Positions 1 to 7,699 of a DNA stretch of 64,000 nt are shown one piece after another. The stretch lies in assembly GCF_023150235.1 (NCBI RefSeq), contig NZ_JAKLLH010000013.1, positions 34,302 to 98,301 of the forward strand. Direction: 5' to 3'. Numbering within the stretch: the stretch's first letter is position 1; each line of letters begins with the position of its first letter. The notes below the pieces were generated by a model. It saw nothing but the letters and a program-made list of their open reading frames with translations. It made no database searches and was not told the origin of the DNA. The DNA is from Azonexus sp. (GTDB lineage: Bacteria > Pseudomonadota > Gammaproteobacteria > Burkholderiales > Rhodocyclaceae). Made by a program: the position numbers and the translations under genes.

Positions 1-1
1 T

Positions 2-715
2 TCCCGCACCGACAAGCCGCATCCGGGCGCCGTCCGTGCCGGTGAAGAAGTCACCACCAAGAAGGGCAACAAGATCGAGGTCAAGGGTACCCTGATCCGT
101 TCGCACATCACGCCGGAAACCATCGAGGCGGAAGTGGGCGACGAAATCACCGTCCATCTGACCAACCTCGAACGTGCCCAGGACGAAACCCACGGCTTCA
201 CCGTCTCGACCTACAACGTGCATGCGTCGGTCGAACCGGGCAAGACCGTGACCGTCAAGTTCAAGGCCGACAAGGAAGGCGTCTATCCGTACTACTGCAC
301 GGAATTCTGCTCCGCCCTGCACCTTGAAATGATGGGTTACCTGCTGGTCAAGCCGAAGGGTTGGAAGCCGACCAAGACGGCGGAAGCCAAGGCCAACTAC
401 ACCGAAGTCGATTACAAGAACACCTTGAAGAAGGTAGCCGACACCCAGGCTGTCATCGATCAGGTGGTCGGCTACATCACCAGCGTCAACTTCAAGGACT
501 TCCCGGATGTTGTAAACATGGTCGACGATGCAACCGACCAGCTGGGCAAGATGAAGGATGCCAAGGCCAAGCATGAAGCCGCAGCCGCCAAGAAGGACTG
601 GGACCAGGCCAATCTGTGGGCCGAGCAGGTCTGGCAGTACCAAGTCAAGGCAGCCGACCTCGGTCTGCGCGCCAAGACTTTCCTTGAGCAGAACGGCGCC
701 AAGAAAGTCAAGTAA
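2..715 (+). CDS. nosZ: Nitrous-oxide reductase NosZ, C-terminal part (5' end outside window)
   Basis: This is the last 237 codons of nitrous-oxide reductase, the periplasmic copper enzyme that reduces N2O to N2. The cupredoxin domain carries the complete CuA set: a His in DETHGF (about base 191), then CTEFC followed by H and M in ALHLEMM (bases 296-334). After the cupredoxin core the protein continues for about 115 residues in a Lys/Ala-rich, probably helical tail with no CXXCH haem motif. The cytochromes and nosB-D-G-H downstream fit a clade II (atypical) nos cluster. The start codon, the CuZ domain and the signal peptide lie outside the window, so Sec versus Tat export cannot be read here. 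Confidence 0.95.
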   Translation, partial: SRTDKPHPGAVRAGEEVTTKKGNKIEVKGTLIRSHITPETIEAEVGDEITVHLTNLERAQDETHGFTVSTYNVHASVEPGKTVTVKFKADKEGVYPYYCTEFCSALHLEMMGYLLVKPKGWKPTKTAEAKANYTEVDYKNTLKKVADTQAVIDQVVGYITSVNFKDFPDVVNMVDDATDQLGKMKDAKAKHEAAAAKKDWDQANLWAEQVWQYQVKAADLGLRAKTFLEQNGAKKVK

Positions 716-757
716 ATCCGGTCCACGGACTGAATTGATCTGACTTAAGGCAATTTT

Positions 758-788
758 CGGGGAGCAGAGGCAATCTGCTCCCCGTTTT
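758..788 (+). terminator. Intercistronic terminator-like hairpin after nosZ
   Basis: A perfect 11-bp stem (CGGGGAGCAGA, 758-768, with TCTGCTCCCCG, 774-784) closes a 5-nt loop and is followed by TTTT. It has the form of an intrinsic terminator. It lies 43 nt after the nosZ stop and 24 nt before the next start, so it probably lowers read-through into the cytochrome genes or protects the nosZ 3' end. Confidence 0.8.
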
Positions 789-808
789 ACTTAACGGAGG
801 GAAAATCC

Positions 809-1117
809 ATGAAATTCGTAATGTCTCTGATTGCTGCAGCCATTGTCGCCACCCCCGCCATCGCCGCTCCCGATGGTGCCAAGCTGTACGCCGACAAGAC
901 CTGTAACGCCTGCCACGGCCCCAAGGGCGACAAGCCCCTGATGCCGAACTATCCGAAGGTTTCCGGCCAGAATTCCGCCTACCTTGAGCAGCAGATGAAG
1001 GACATCAAGAGCGGCGCCCGCAACAACGGCCAGACCGCCGCGATGAAGGGTGTGATGCACCTGGTCAACGACGAGGAAATCAAGGCCATCGCCGATTACC
1101 TCGCCAAGCTGAAATAA
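809..1117 (+). CDS. Small monohaem cytochrome c553-type protein of the nos cluster
   Basis: The 102-residue precursor has a signal peptide cleaved near APAIAA, giving a mature protein of about 83 residues. One haem-attachment motif, CNACH (residues 32-36), and a Met in GQTAAMKGV as likely sixth ligand mark a class I cytochrome c of the c553 type. A strong Shine-Dalgarno (ACGGAGGG) precedes the ATG. Clade II nos clusters usually hold one or more such cytochromes, thought to deliver electrons to NosZ in the periplasm. That role is inferred from context. Confidence 0.9.
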   Translation: MKFVMSLIAAAIVATPAIAAPDGAKLYADKTCNACHGPKGDKPLMPNYPKVSGQNSAYLEQQMKDIKSGARNNGQTAAMKGVMHLVNDEEIKAIADYLAKLK

Positions 1118-1125
1118 GCCTGAAA

Positions 1126-1142
1126 GCCCCTTCACCAGGGGC
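1126..1142 (+). terminator. Short hairpin after the monohaem cytochrome gene
   Basis: GCCCCT-TCACC-AGGGGC forms a 6-bp stem 8 nt after the stop codon. No T tract follows, so it may be a processing or pausing signal and not a full terminator. Confidence 0.4.
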
Positions 1143-1235
1143 AAATGACCCACATCAAGGAATGCTGATATTGGAAATGTGACAATCTTTTCCAAGGCAT
1201 TCCCAAGTTATTTCCAAGTTAAAAAGGATTCAAAG

Positions 1236-1961
1236 ATGAAAGCATCCCTGTTGCTCGTTGGCCTCCTTGCCGCCGGCACCGCCTTTGCTGGCCCTCCGGC
1301 CCCTCATTCCGACGGTATCGAAGCGAAGGGCTACAAATGGAACGCCGACGGCGGTGAAAAATCCGAAGCGCTGAAGCTCAAGGGCGACAAGAAGCGCGGC
1401 GAGGAAGCCTATGAAGTCTGTGGCGCCTGCCACCTGCCTTCCGGCGCCGGTCGCCCGGACGGCACCTTCCCGCAGCTCGCCGGCCAGCACACCACCGTGC
1501 TGATCAAGCAGATGGCCGACATCCGCGCCGGTACCCGCGACAACCCGACCATGTACCCGTTCGCCGCCACCCTGACCGACCCGCAGGAACTGGCCGATGC
1601 CGCCGCCTACATCGAAAGCCTGTGCATCCCGGTCGAACACGGCAAGTACGAAGGTCCCGATGCCGCCATGCAAGTCGCCAAGGGCAAGGAACTGTATGAA
1701 AAGCAGTGCCTCGAGTGCCACGGCAAGAATGGTGATGGCAACAAGGAGAAGTTCTACCCCGTGATCGCCGGTCAGCACTACAAGTACCTGCTGCGTCAGA
1801 TGACCGAAATTCGCGACGGCCACCGCCGTAACGCCAACCCGGACATGGTCAAGGTGATCAAGCCTTACACCAACGACCAGCTGATCGCCATTTCGGCCTA
1901 CCAGGCCAGCCTGGTGATGCCGGGTTCGATGTGCAAGCCCAAGGCTGCCAAGAAGAAGTAA
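1236..1961 (+). CDS. Dihaem c-type cytochrome (c4/c553-like) of the nos cluster
   Basis: The 241-residue product has a signal peptide ending near GTAFAG and two tandem class I cytochrome domains with haem motifs CGACH (residues 62-66) and CLECH (158-162). Each motif is followed by a PxxAGQH segment and a helical QM.(D/E)IR(A/D)G stretch, so the two halves look like an internal duplication. ATG 1236 is preferred over an in-frame ATG at 1179 because it directly precedes the signal peptide and has AAAAAGGA upstream. Likely role: periplasmic electron relay to NosZ, from the context. Confidence 0.88.
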   Translation: MKASLLLVGLLAAGTAFAGPPAPHSDGIEAKGYKWNADGGEKSEALKLKGDKKRGEEAYEVCGACHLPSGAGRPDGTFPQLAGQHTTVLIKQMADIRAGTRDNPTMYPFAATLTDPQELADAAAYIESLCIPVEHGKYEGPDAAMQVAKGKELYEKQCLECHGKNGDGNKEKFYPVIAGQHYKYLLRQMTEIRDGHRRNANPDMVKVIKPYTNDQLIAISAYQASLVMPGSMCKPKAAKKK

Positions 1962-2030
1962 TTTCACTTAGCGGATCTTCGATTCCGCGACTGGACGACA
2001 CCCGCTCCGTGTGGCAGCGGGTTCAGTCTC

Positions 2031-2056
2031 CCCGGCATCGCCGCGGCGATGCCGGG
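2031..2056. repeat. Perfect 26-bp palindrome in the cytochrome-nosB gap
   Basis: Half-site CCCGGCATCGCCG is followed directly by its exact complement, giving a 13-bp stem with no spacer. It is the strongest structure in the 174-bp gap between the dihaem cytochrome and nosB. No T run follows. It could be an RNA stability or processing element or a protein-binding site. Confidence 0.6.
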
Positions 2057-2135
2057 CTCCTCGAGCGAATCCCGTAGAGGTGCCCCCGCCCTCTTCCCGA
2101 AATATCCTTATTTCACGCTGACAGAGAACAGTTCC

Positions 2136-3110
2136 ATGGAAAAGCAAAACAAAATCATCGGTGGCCTGACTTTCCTGGCCCTCATCGCCCTGGTCGCCGC
2201 CTATTTCTCCCCGATCTGGTGGGTCTCCCTCACCGCGCCGAATTATCCGGAAGATGCCTTCCCCGATGGCATCCGCATCCACTTCCACTTCGATGGTGTC
2301 TATAACGGCTGCAAGGTAGCCGGCAAAGGCACGCGGATGGCCAACGAAATCATCCAGAAGGACCTCTCTCACGACGACGAGCGCTACAACCCCATCCTTG
2401 ATGCCAAGAAGAATATCGACAAGGGTGCCGAAGGTCTCGACTGCGTGCATGAGATGAACACCATCAACCACTACGTCGGCATGTTCCCCATCGCCACTGG
2501 CGCTCCGGTTGAAAAGCCGCTGGCCAAATTTTTCTTCGGCTTCTTTGCCGTGATGATGATTGCCTTCACCCTGACGCGCAAAAAAGCCCGTCTCGCCGCG
2601 TTGACCGTGGGCTTTGCCGCTGTTGCCGCCTGGATGCTGGTTGACCAGTTCGTGCTCGGCCACCTGGAAGCCCACGTCCAGCACTACATGCAGGAAGCCG
2701 GTGCCTTCTTCAAGGAACCGGACAAGATCAAGGTCTGGGGCGACAACGTGCGCAGCTATTCCCAGCTGGTCATCGCCGGCCTGATCGCGGTCATGATTTT
2801 CATCATTGCCGGCGTGGCCACGGTTCGTAACTTCCAGCTTCTGCTGCCGCTGATTCCGGCCCTTCTCCCGGTCTTCTTCCTGATCACCTACGCCGGCTGG
2901 CTGTGGTTTTTCGGTCACAACCTGCACCCGTGGGGCGCCTTCACCGTCAAGCCCTTCATGCCCACCGTCTTCGGCGAAGGCAAGGTCGCCCAGTTCTCCA
3001 CCTTCTCCTACCCGTACTGGGGTTATGGCCTGCTGGTGGTGATTTTCTTCTGCGAAACCCTGGCCCTGCTCCTGCGCCGCAAGCAATTGCGCGAAGGTCA
3101 GGCCGAATAA
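2136..3110 (+). CDS. nosB: NosB-like integral membrane protein of clade II nos clusters
   Basis: The 324-residue protein has a membrane segment at residues about 8-28, a soluble stretch of about 100 residues rich in His, Asp and Cys, and then about five further hydrophobic helices, ending in a basic tail. A protein of this size and layout between the cytochromes and nosD is typical of clade II nos clusters, where it is called NosB. Its biochemical role is unknown. The name rests on position and topology. ATG 2136 is chosen over an in-frame ATG at 2049 because the first helix follows directly. Confidence 0.75.
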   Translation: MEKQNKIIGGLTFLALIALVAAYFSPIWWVSLTAPNYPEDAFPDGIRIHFHFDGVYNGCKVAGKGTRMANEIIQKDLSHDDERYNPILDAKKNIDKGAEGLDCVHEMNTINHYVGMFPIATGAPVEKPLAKFFFGFFAVMMIAFTLTRKKARLAALTVGFAAVAAWMLVDQFVLGHLEAHVQHYMQEAGAFFKEPDKIKVWGDNVRSYSQLVIAGLIAVMIFIIAGVATVRNFQLLLPLIPALLPVFFLITYAGWLWFFGHNLHPWGAFTVKPFMPTVFGEGKVAQFSTFSYPYWGYGLLVVIFFCETLALLLRRKQLREGQAE

Positions 3111-3123
3111 GGCGACGAGCGGC

Positions 3124-4482
3124 ATGTCCTTCCCGTTTCGCGCCCTGACTTCCGCCCTGCGCCGTTTCGGGCTGGCCACCATCGCCGTGGCCGGCCTCGG
3201 GCTGGCCGGCCTGGCAATCTCGGAATCGGAAGACATGGGCAAGCCCAATCTTTCCGCCAACTGGGGTTCCTCCGACGAAAAATCCCGCCGCCCCTCGGCA
3301 CCGCACCGCACCGACCTGCCCTGGCTGCAGCCGCTGATCGATGCGGCTCCAGCCGGCTCGGTGCTCAAGATTCCGGCCGGCGACTACGCTGGCCCGGTGC
3401 TGATCGACAAGCCGCTGATCGTCGATGGCGAGGATCGGGTCAGTGTGGACGGCGGCGGCAAGGGTACCGTCTTCGTCATCGATGCCCAGGGCGTGACCTT
3501 GCGCAACCTGCGTCTGCAAGGCTCCGGCGACTCGCACGACAGCGACGACAGTTGCCTGAATGTGCGCGGCAATCATCACCTGGTCGAGCACGTCGACATC
3601 CGCGACTGCCTCTTCGGGATCGACCTCAAGCAGGCGAATCACAACACCATCCGTGAAAATCACATCACATCCAAGGTACGCGATCTCGGCGTGCGGGGTG
3701 ACGGACTTCGGCTCTGGTACAGCAACCACAACCTGGTTGAAAAGAACGAAGTCGTCGATTCCCGCGACATGGTGGCCTGGTACTCGAACCACAACGTCTG
3801 GCGCGGCAATATCGGCAAGCGCAGCCGCTACTCGATCCACTTCATGTTCGCCAAGGACAACGATGTCGAGGACAACGCCTTCTACGACAACTCGGTGGGC
3901 ATCTACCTGATGTACACCGAGCGCGTGCATCTGCGCCGCAACACCATTTCGCACGCCACCGGTGCCGCCGGCATGGCTCTTGGCTTCAAGGAATCCAGCG
4001 ATTCCGACGTCGAGGACAACGAGATCATCTACTGTGCCGTCGGCGTCGGTTCCGATCTCTCGCCCTTCGAGCCGGACACCACCTTGCGCTTCAATCGCAA
4101 CCGTTTTGCCTTCAACGGCATTGCCGTGCGTTTCACCAGTGAGTTGGGCGGCAACATCCTCGCCGACAACGTCTTCGAGGGCAACCTGACCGACGTGGTG
4201 CAGATGGGACGCGGCGTTGCCGACAAGAACGAATGGCGGCGCAATTATTTTGCCGACTATCAGGGCTTCGACCGTAACGGCGACGGTGTCGGCGATACGG
4301 CACACGAGTTGTATGCCTACGCCGATCAGATCTGGATCGAAACCCCGATGGCAACCTTCTTCAAGAACTCTCCGGTTCTTGAATTGCTCGATTTTCTTGA
4401 GCGCCTGGCCCCCTTTTCATCGCCCGAGCTGCAATTGAAGGATCCGGAGCCACGCTTCGTAAAACCTGAAAAAAGGGTCTGA
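3124..4482 (+). CDS. nosD: NosD, periplasmic parallel beta-helix copper-site maturation protein
   Basis: 452 residues: an N-terminal hydrophobic segment (about 15-32) followed by carbohydrate-binding/sugar-hydrolase (CASH) type right-handed beta-helix repeats, seen as regularly spaced N-x-I/V and DN motifs. NosD works with the NosFY ABC transporter to supply sulfur or copper for the CuZ centre of NosZ. It starts 13 nt after nosB and ends 2 nt before nosG, so the genes are co-transcribed. A paralogue at 16211-17512 shares the C-terminal block ending in SPVLELLDFLERLAPF. Confidence 0.93.
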   Translation: MSFPFRALTSALRRFGLATIAVAGLGLAGLAISESEDMGKPNLSANWGSSDEKSRRPSAPHRTDLPWLQPLIDAAPAGSVLKIPAGDYAGPVLIDKPLIVDGEDRVSVDGGGKGTVFVIDAQGVTLRNLRLQGSGDSHDSDDSCLNVRGNHHLVEHVDIRDCLFGIDLKQANHNTIRENHITSKVRDLGVRGDGLRLWYSNHNLVEKNEVVDSRDMVAWYSNHNVWRGNIGKRSRYSIHFMFAKDNDVEDNAFYDNSVGIYLMYTERVHLRRNTISHATGAAGMALGFKESSDSDVEDNEIIYCAVGVGSDLSPFEPDTTLRFNRNRFAFNGIAVRFTSELGGNILADNVFEGNLTDVVQMGRGVADKNEWRRNYFADYQGFDRNGDGVGDTAHELYAYADQIWIETPMATFFKNSPVLELLDFLERLAPFSSPELQLKDPEPRFVKPEKRV

Positions 4483-4484
4483 AC

Positions 4485-5354
4485 ATGACCGAGAGCACCC
4501 CCCCGCAAGCGCCGGGTGGCCAGCCTGCATCGCGTAAACCCGCGATGTCCCTGGAAAAGGCGCAAAAAGCCAGGCGCAAGTTCCTGCAGTCCCTGGGGCT
4601 GACCGTCGGCGTTTCCGGGCTGTCGCTGCTAGGCTATATCCCGCTTTCCGATGCCCGGCCGGCACGCCTGCGCCCACCCGGTGCGCTCGACGAGGCCGAC
4701 TTCCTTTCCTCGTGCATCAAATGCGGCCAGTGCGTCCAGGTCTGCCCGGTACAGGCAATCAAGCTCGCCGACATCACGGACGGTTTCGGGATCGGCGTGC
4801 CTTACATCGCTGCCCGCGATCAGGCCTGCGATTTCTCCTGCGATGCGGTGCAGTGCATCCTCGCCTGCCCGACTGGCGCACTGACTTACAAGAAGCCCGA
4901 GTTCATGGACGCCCGCGATGGCATGAAGATGGCTGCCGCGCCCATCCTGCTGGCCAAGGAAAAAGATGCCGAACCGACCCTGAACCTCAAGGAGCGGATT
5001 GGCGTTGCCCGCCTGGCGCGTCCCGAGTCCTGTCTTGCGATTCAGGGCAAGGGCTTCAAGGGACAGGCACGCGGCGCCTCCTTCGAGGGCATGCTGCGCT
5101 ACATGAAGGTCGACCGCTGGAAGCCGATTCCCGTACGCGACTACAGCTACGAAACCGAGATATGCGATCTCTGCGAGCAGGCCTGCCCGATCAAGGGCGC
5201 CATTACGGTAAAGAAGGGACTGGACAAGGACGGCAAGCCGAAAGGGCTACCCGTCGTACATGAACCCTGCGTTGGTTGCGGCGTCTGCGAGATGGTCTGC
5301 CCGGTCGAACCGGCGGCCATTGTCATCGATGCGCAAGCCCCCTGGAAAGCCTGA
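4485..5354 (+). CDS. nosG: NosG/NapG-type ferredoxin with four [4Fe-4S] motifs
   Basis: 289 residues. ARRKFLQSLG (residues 29-38) followed by a hydrophobic stretch resembles a twin-arginine signal. Four cysteine clusters follow: CIKCGQCVQVCP, a CDAVQCILACP group, CDLCEQACP and CVGCGVCEMVCP. This is the NapG-like periplasmic iron-sulfur protein of clade II nos clusters. It probably passes electrons from the membrane partner NosH towards the cytochromes and NosZ, taking the place of NosR. It overlaps no neighbour but lies 2 nt after nosD. Confidence 0.9.
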   Translation: MTESTPPQAPGGQPASRKPAMSLEKAQKARRKFLQSLGLTVGVSGLSLLGYIPLSDARPARLRPPGALDEADFLSSCIKCGQCVQVCPVQAIKLADITDGFGIGVPYIAARDQACDFSCDAVQCILACPTGALTYKKPEFMDARDGMKMAAAPILLAKEKDAEPTLNLKERIGVARLARPESCLAIQGKGFKGQARGASFEGMLRYMKVDRWKPIPVRDYSYETEICDLCEQACPIKGAITVKKGLDKDGKPKGLPVVHEPCVGCGVCEMVCPVEPAAIVIDAQAPWKA

Positions 5355-5366
5355 GCGGAGTTCGTC

Positions 5367-6332
5367 ATGAGCCGATTTATCGACCAAATCAAGATCATGC
5401 TCGGGGCTGCGCCGAAAAAGCCCGAAAAAGTCTCCGAGAATGTACAGAAGATCATGTTCCTCAAGTACGAGGACAAGGATCGTTTCGTCAAGGAAAAACT
5501 CCACGCCCGCGCGCACCACGAAGTCAGCCACAAGTGGCGCAACCGGCGCTGGGCAGTGCTGCTGGCCGTCAATCTCCTCTTCGTTTTCAGCTTCTGGCTC
5601 GACATCCAGTTGCTCGAAGGCGCCCTGACGGCCTCGCGCTTTGCCGGCTTTCACCTGATCGACCTGAACTCCGCCCTGCAGGTGATGCTGGCCCACAAGC
5701 ACATCATCGTGAACCTGTTCATCGGCACCTTCACCGTTTTTCTGATCTGGGTGCTGCTCGGCGGGCGTAGTTTTTGTTCCTGGGTCTGCCCCTACCACCT
5801 GCTGGCGGAATGGACCGAAAAGCTGCATCTCAAGCTGGTGGAAAAAAAGATCGTCACCGACCACGAATTTCATCGTGGCGCGCGCACGGTATTCTGGCTG
5901 CTGTTCGGCCTGATGGCGGTGGTGACTGGCTACACCGTGTTCGAGACCCTGTCGCCAACCGGCATCCTGTCGCGGGCGCTGATCTACGGCCCGGGCCTGG
6001 CACTCGGCTGGGTCTTCCTGCTGCTGCTGTTTGAAATCTTCTGGTCGCGCCGCGCCTGGTGCCGCTACGTCTGCCCGATCGGCCTGACCTACGGCGCCGT
6101 CGGCATCATTTCGCCCTTGCAGATCACCTACCACGTCGAACACTGCTTCCACGAAGGCGATTGCCGCAAGGTCTGCCTGGTACCGCACGTCCTCGACGTG
6201 ACGGTCAAGGGCCGCGCCGACGAAGAACAGATCGGCCTCGGCCCGGACTGCACCCGTTGCGGCCTGTGCGTCGACACCTGCCCGACCGGTGCCCTGCGCT
6301 TCGAGGTCAAGGGCTTGTCCAAGCTGTTGTGA
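5367..6332 (+). CDS. nosH: NosH/NapH-type membrane quinol-dehydrogenase-like protein
   Basis: 321 residues with about four transmembrane helices. Conserved Cys-Pro motifs follow helices (FCSWVCPYH and WCRYVCPIG), and C-terminal polyferredoxin cysteines (HCFHEGDCRKVC and CTRCGLCVDTCP) complete the NapH pattern. With NosG it would form a menaquinol or quinol oxidising module feeding N2O reduction. It starts 12 nt after nosG with a GGAG upstream. It is the last gene of the cluster in this window, followed by a strong terminator. Confidence 0.9.
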   Translation: MSRFIDQIKIMLGAAPKKPEKVSENVQKIMFLKYEDKDRFVKEKLHARAHHEVSHKWRNRRWAVLLAVNLLFVFSFWLDIQLLEGALTASRFAGFHLIDLNSALQVMLAHKHIIVNLFIGTFTVFLIWVLLGGRSFCSWVCPYHLLAEWTEKLHLKLVEKKIVTDHEFHRGARTVFWLLFGLMAVVTGYTVFETLSPTGILSRALIYGPGLALGWVFLLLLFEIFWSRRAWCRYVCPIGLTYGAVGIISPLQITYHVEHCFHEGDCRKVCLVPHVLDVTVKGRADEEQIGLGPDCTRCGLCVDTCPTGALRFEVKGLSKLL

Positions 6333-6374
6333 TGCGGGCCTGAGTCGTTTTTGCCGCGCGTGGCGGTGGACCGT

Positions 6375-6413
6375 AAAAAAGGGCCGTGGCGGCAAACGCC
6401 ACGGCCCTTTTTG
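6375..6413. terminator. Strong bidirectional terminator ending the nos cluster
   Basis: An 11-bp GC-rich stem (GGGCCGTGGCG paired with CGCCACGGCCC) is flanked by A6 on the left and T5 on the right. It can therefore end both the nos operon and the convergent flavin oxidoreductase gene. Confidence 0.92.
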
Positions 6414-6429
6414 CTGCAGCGGCCGGAGT

Positions 6430-7512
6430 TCAACCGGCCAGGGTCGGATAATCGGTGTAACCCGCCGCGCCCGGCGAATAGAAGGTTGCCGAGTCGGCCG
6501 CGTTGAGCGCTGCGCCGGCCTTGAACCGGGCCGGCAGGTCGGGGTTGGCGAGGAAAGGCACGCCAAAGGCCACCGCGTCGAGCTGGCCGGCGGCAATCGC
6601 GGCTTCGGCCTCGGCGGCCGAGTAACCCATGTTGCCGATCAGCACACCCTTGAAATTGGCCCGCGCCGGGGTCAGCACGTCGCCTTTCTGCAGACCGAAG
6701 AAATCGCTGCGCATCACATGCAGGTAAGCCAGCCCGAAATCGTTGAGGCGCCCGGCCAGCCAGGCCGTCAGCCCGACCGGATCGCTGTCGATCATGCTGT
6801 TGAAGCTGTTGAGCGGCGAAATCCGCAGCCCGACCCGCTCGCTGCCCCAAACCTTGCACACCGCCTCGGTCACTTCCAGCAGCAGGCGGGCGCGGTTTTC
6901 CAGCGGACCGCCGTAAGGACCGCTGCGGCGATTGGCGCCATCGCGCAGGAACTCGTCGAGCAGGTAGCCGTTGGCGCCATGCACCTCGACCCCGTCGAAG
7001 CCCGCCGCCTTGGCATTGGCGGCCGCCTGGGCGAAGCCGGCGACAATTCCCGGCAGTTCGGCGTCGGCCAGCTCGCGCGGCACGACATAGGGCTGCTTGC
7101 CTTGCGGCGTATGCACTTCGTCGTTTTCGATCGCCAGCGGACTCGGCGCCACCGGCTGCCGACCATCGTTGAGCAGCGGATGGCAGGCGCGACCGCCGTG
7201 CCACAACTGCAGCACGATCTGGCCACCGGCCGCATGCACCGCATCGGTCACCTGTTTCCAGCCGGCGATCTGCGCCGGCGAATAGATCCCCGGCTCCTTC
7301 CAGAAAGCCGAATTACCCTCCATCGCCATCGTCGCCTCGGCGATCAGCAGGCCGGCGCTCGCTCGTTGTGCATAATGTTCGGCCATCAGCGCGCCCGGCA
7401 CATGCCCCGGCTCAGCGCGGCAGCGGGTCAACGGCGCCATCAGGATACGGTTGGGCAAACGCAAGGCACCGGCGCGCAGCGGTTCGAAGAGAACGTTCGG
7501 AGTTTGACTCAT
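6430..7512 (-). CDS. Old yellow enzyme family NADH:flavin oxidoreductase (NemA-like)
   Basis: A 360-residue FMN-dependent TIM-barrel ene-reductase. Family features are LFEPLRAGALRLPNRI at the N-terminus, APLTRCRA, LQLWHGGR, the substrate-binding HGANGYLLDEFL and the phosphate-binding IGNMGY segment. Such enzymes reduce activated C=C bonds or N-ethylmaleimide and nitro compounds with NAD(P)H. The start at 7512 is chosen because MSQTPNVLFEP matches the family N-terminus. It is a single gene, convergent with nosH, and no substrate can be assigned from the sequence. Confidence 0.88.
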   Translation of the reverse strand: MSQTPNVLFEPLRAGALRLPNRILMAPLTRCRAEPGHVPGALMAEHYAQRASAGLLIAEATMAMEGNSAFWKEPGIYSPAQIAGWKQVTDAVHAAGGQIVLQLWHGGRACHPLLNDGRQPVAPSPLAIENDEVHTPQGKQPYVVPRELADAELPGIVAGFAQAAANAKAAGFDGVEVHGANGYLLDEFLRDGANRRSGPYGGPLENRARLLLEVTEAVCKVWGSERVGLRISPLNSFNSMIDSDPVGLTAWLAGRLNDFGLAYLHVMRSDFFGLQKGDVLTPARANFKGVLIGNMGYSAAEAEAAIAAGQLDAVAFGVPFLANPDLPARFKAGAALNAADSATFYSPGAAGYTDYPTLAG

Positions 7513-7591
7513 GGCATGTTTCCAGCGGCAAAGAGGTCTAAGAAAGCGGCGTCCGGCAGGAGTTCCCGCCGACCGGATTTTGCCTTGGCGA

Positions 7592-7605
7592 CACGGTCGA
7601 CCGTG
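7592..7605. repeat. Palindromic copy of the iterated word CACGGTCGACCGTG
   Basis: A perfect 14-bp palindrome in the 187-bp gap between the divergent flavin oxidoreductase and bioF genes. It is one of three full palindromes of a word found at least 18 times in the window as a half (CACGGTCGAC). A promoter operator role is possible, but the same word also occurs inside genes. Confidence 0.7.
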
Positions 7606-7699
7606 CAAACAGTGACTTTCCGGTACGCCATCGGCAGCGGCAAAATGTTACCCTCCCGCTCTTTCGTTTGTCTTGCCTTCCTTCACCCGCATCCGCCCG

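Noticed and set aside
12-800. FNR/DNR-type box near 734 (TTGATCTGACTTAA)
   Set aside because: Only the left half matches TTGAT-N4-ATCAA, and it lies after nosZ, not before it.
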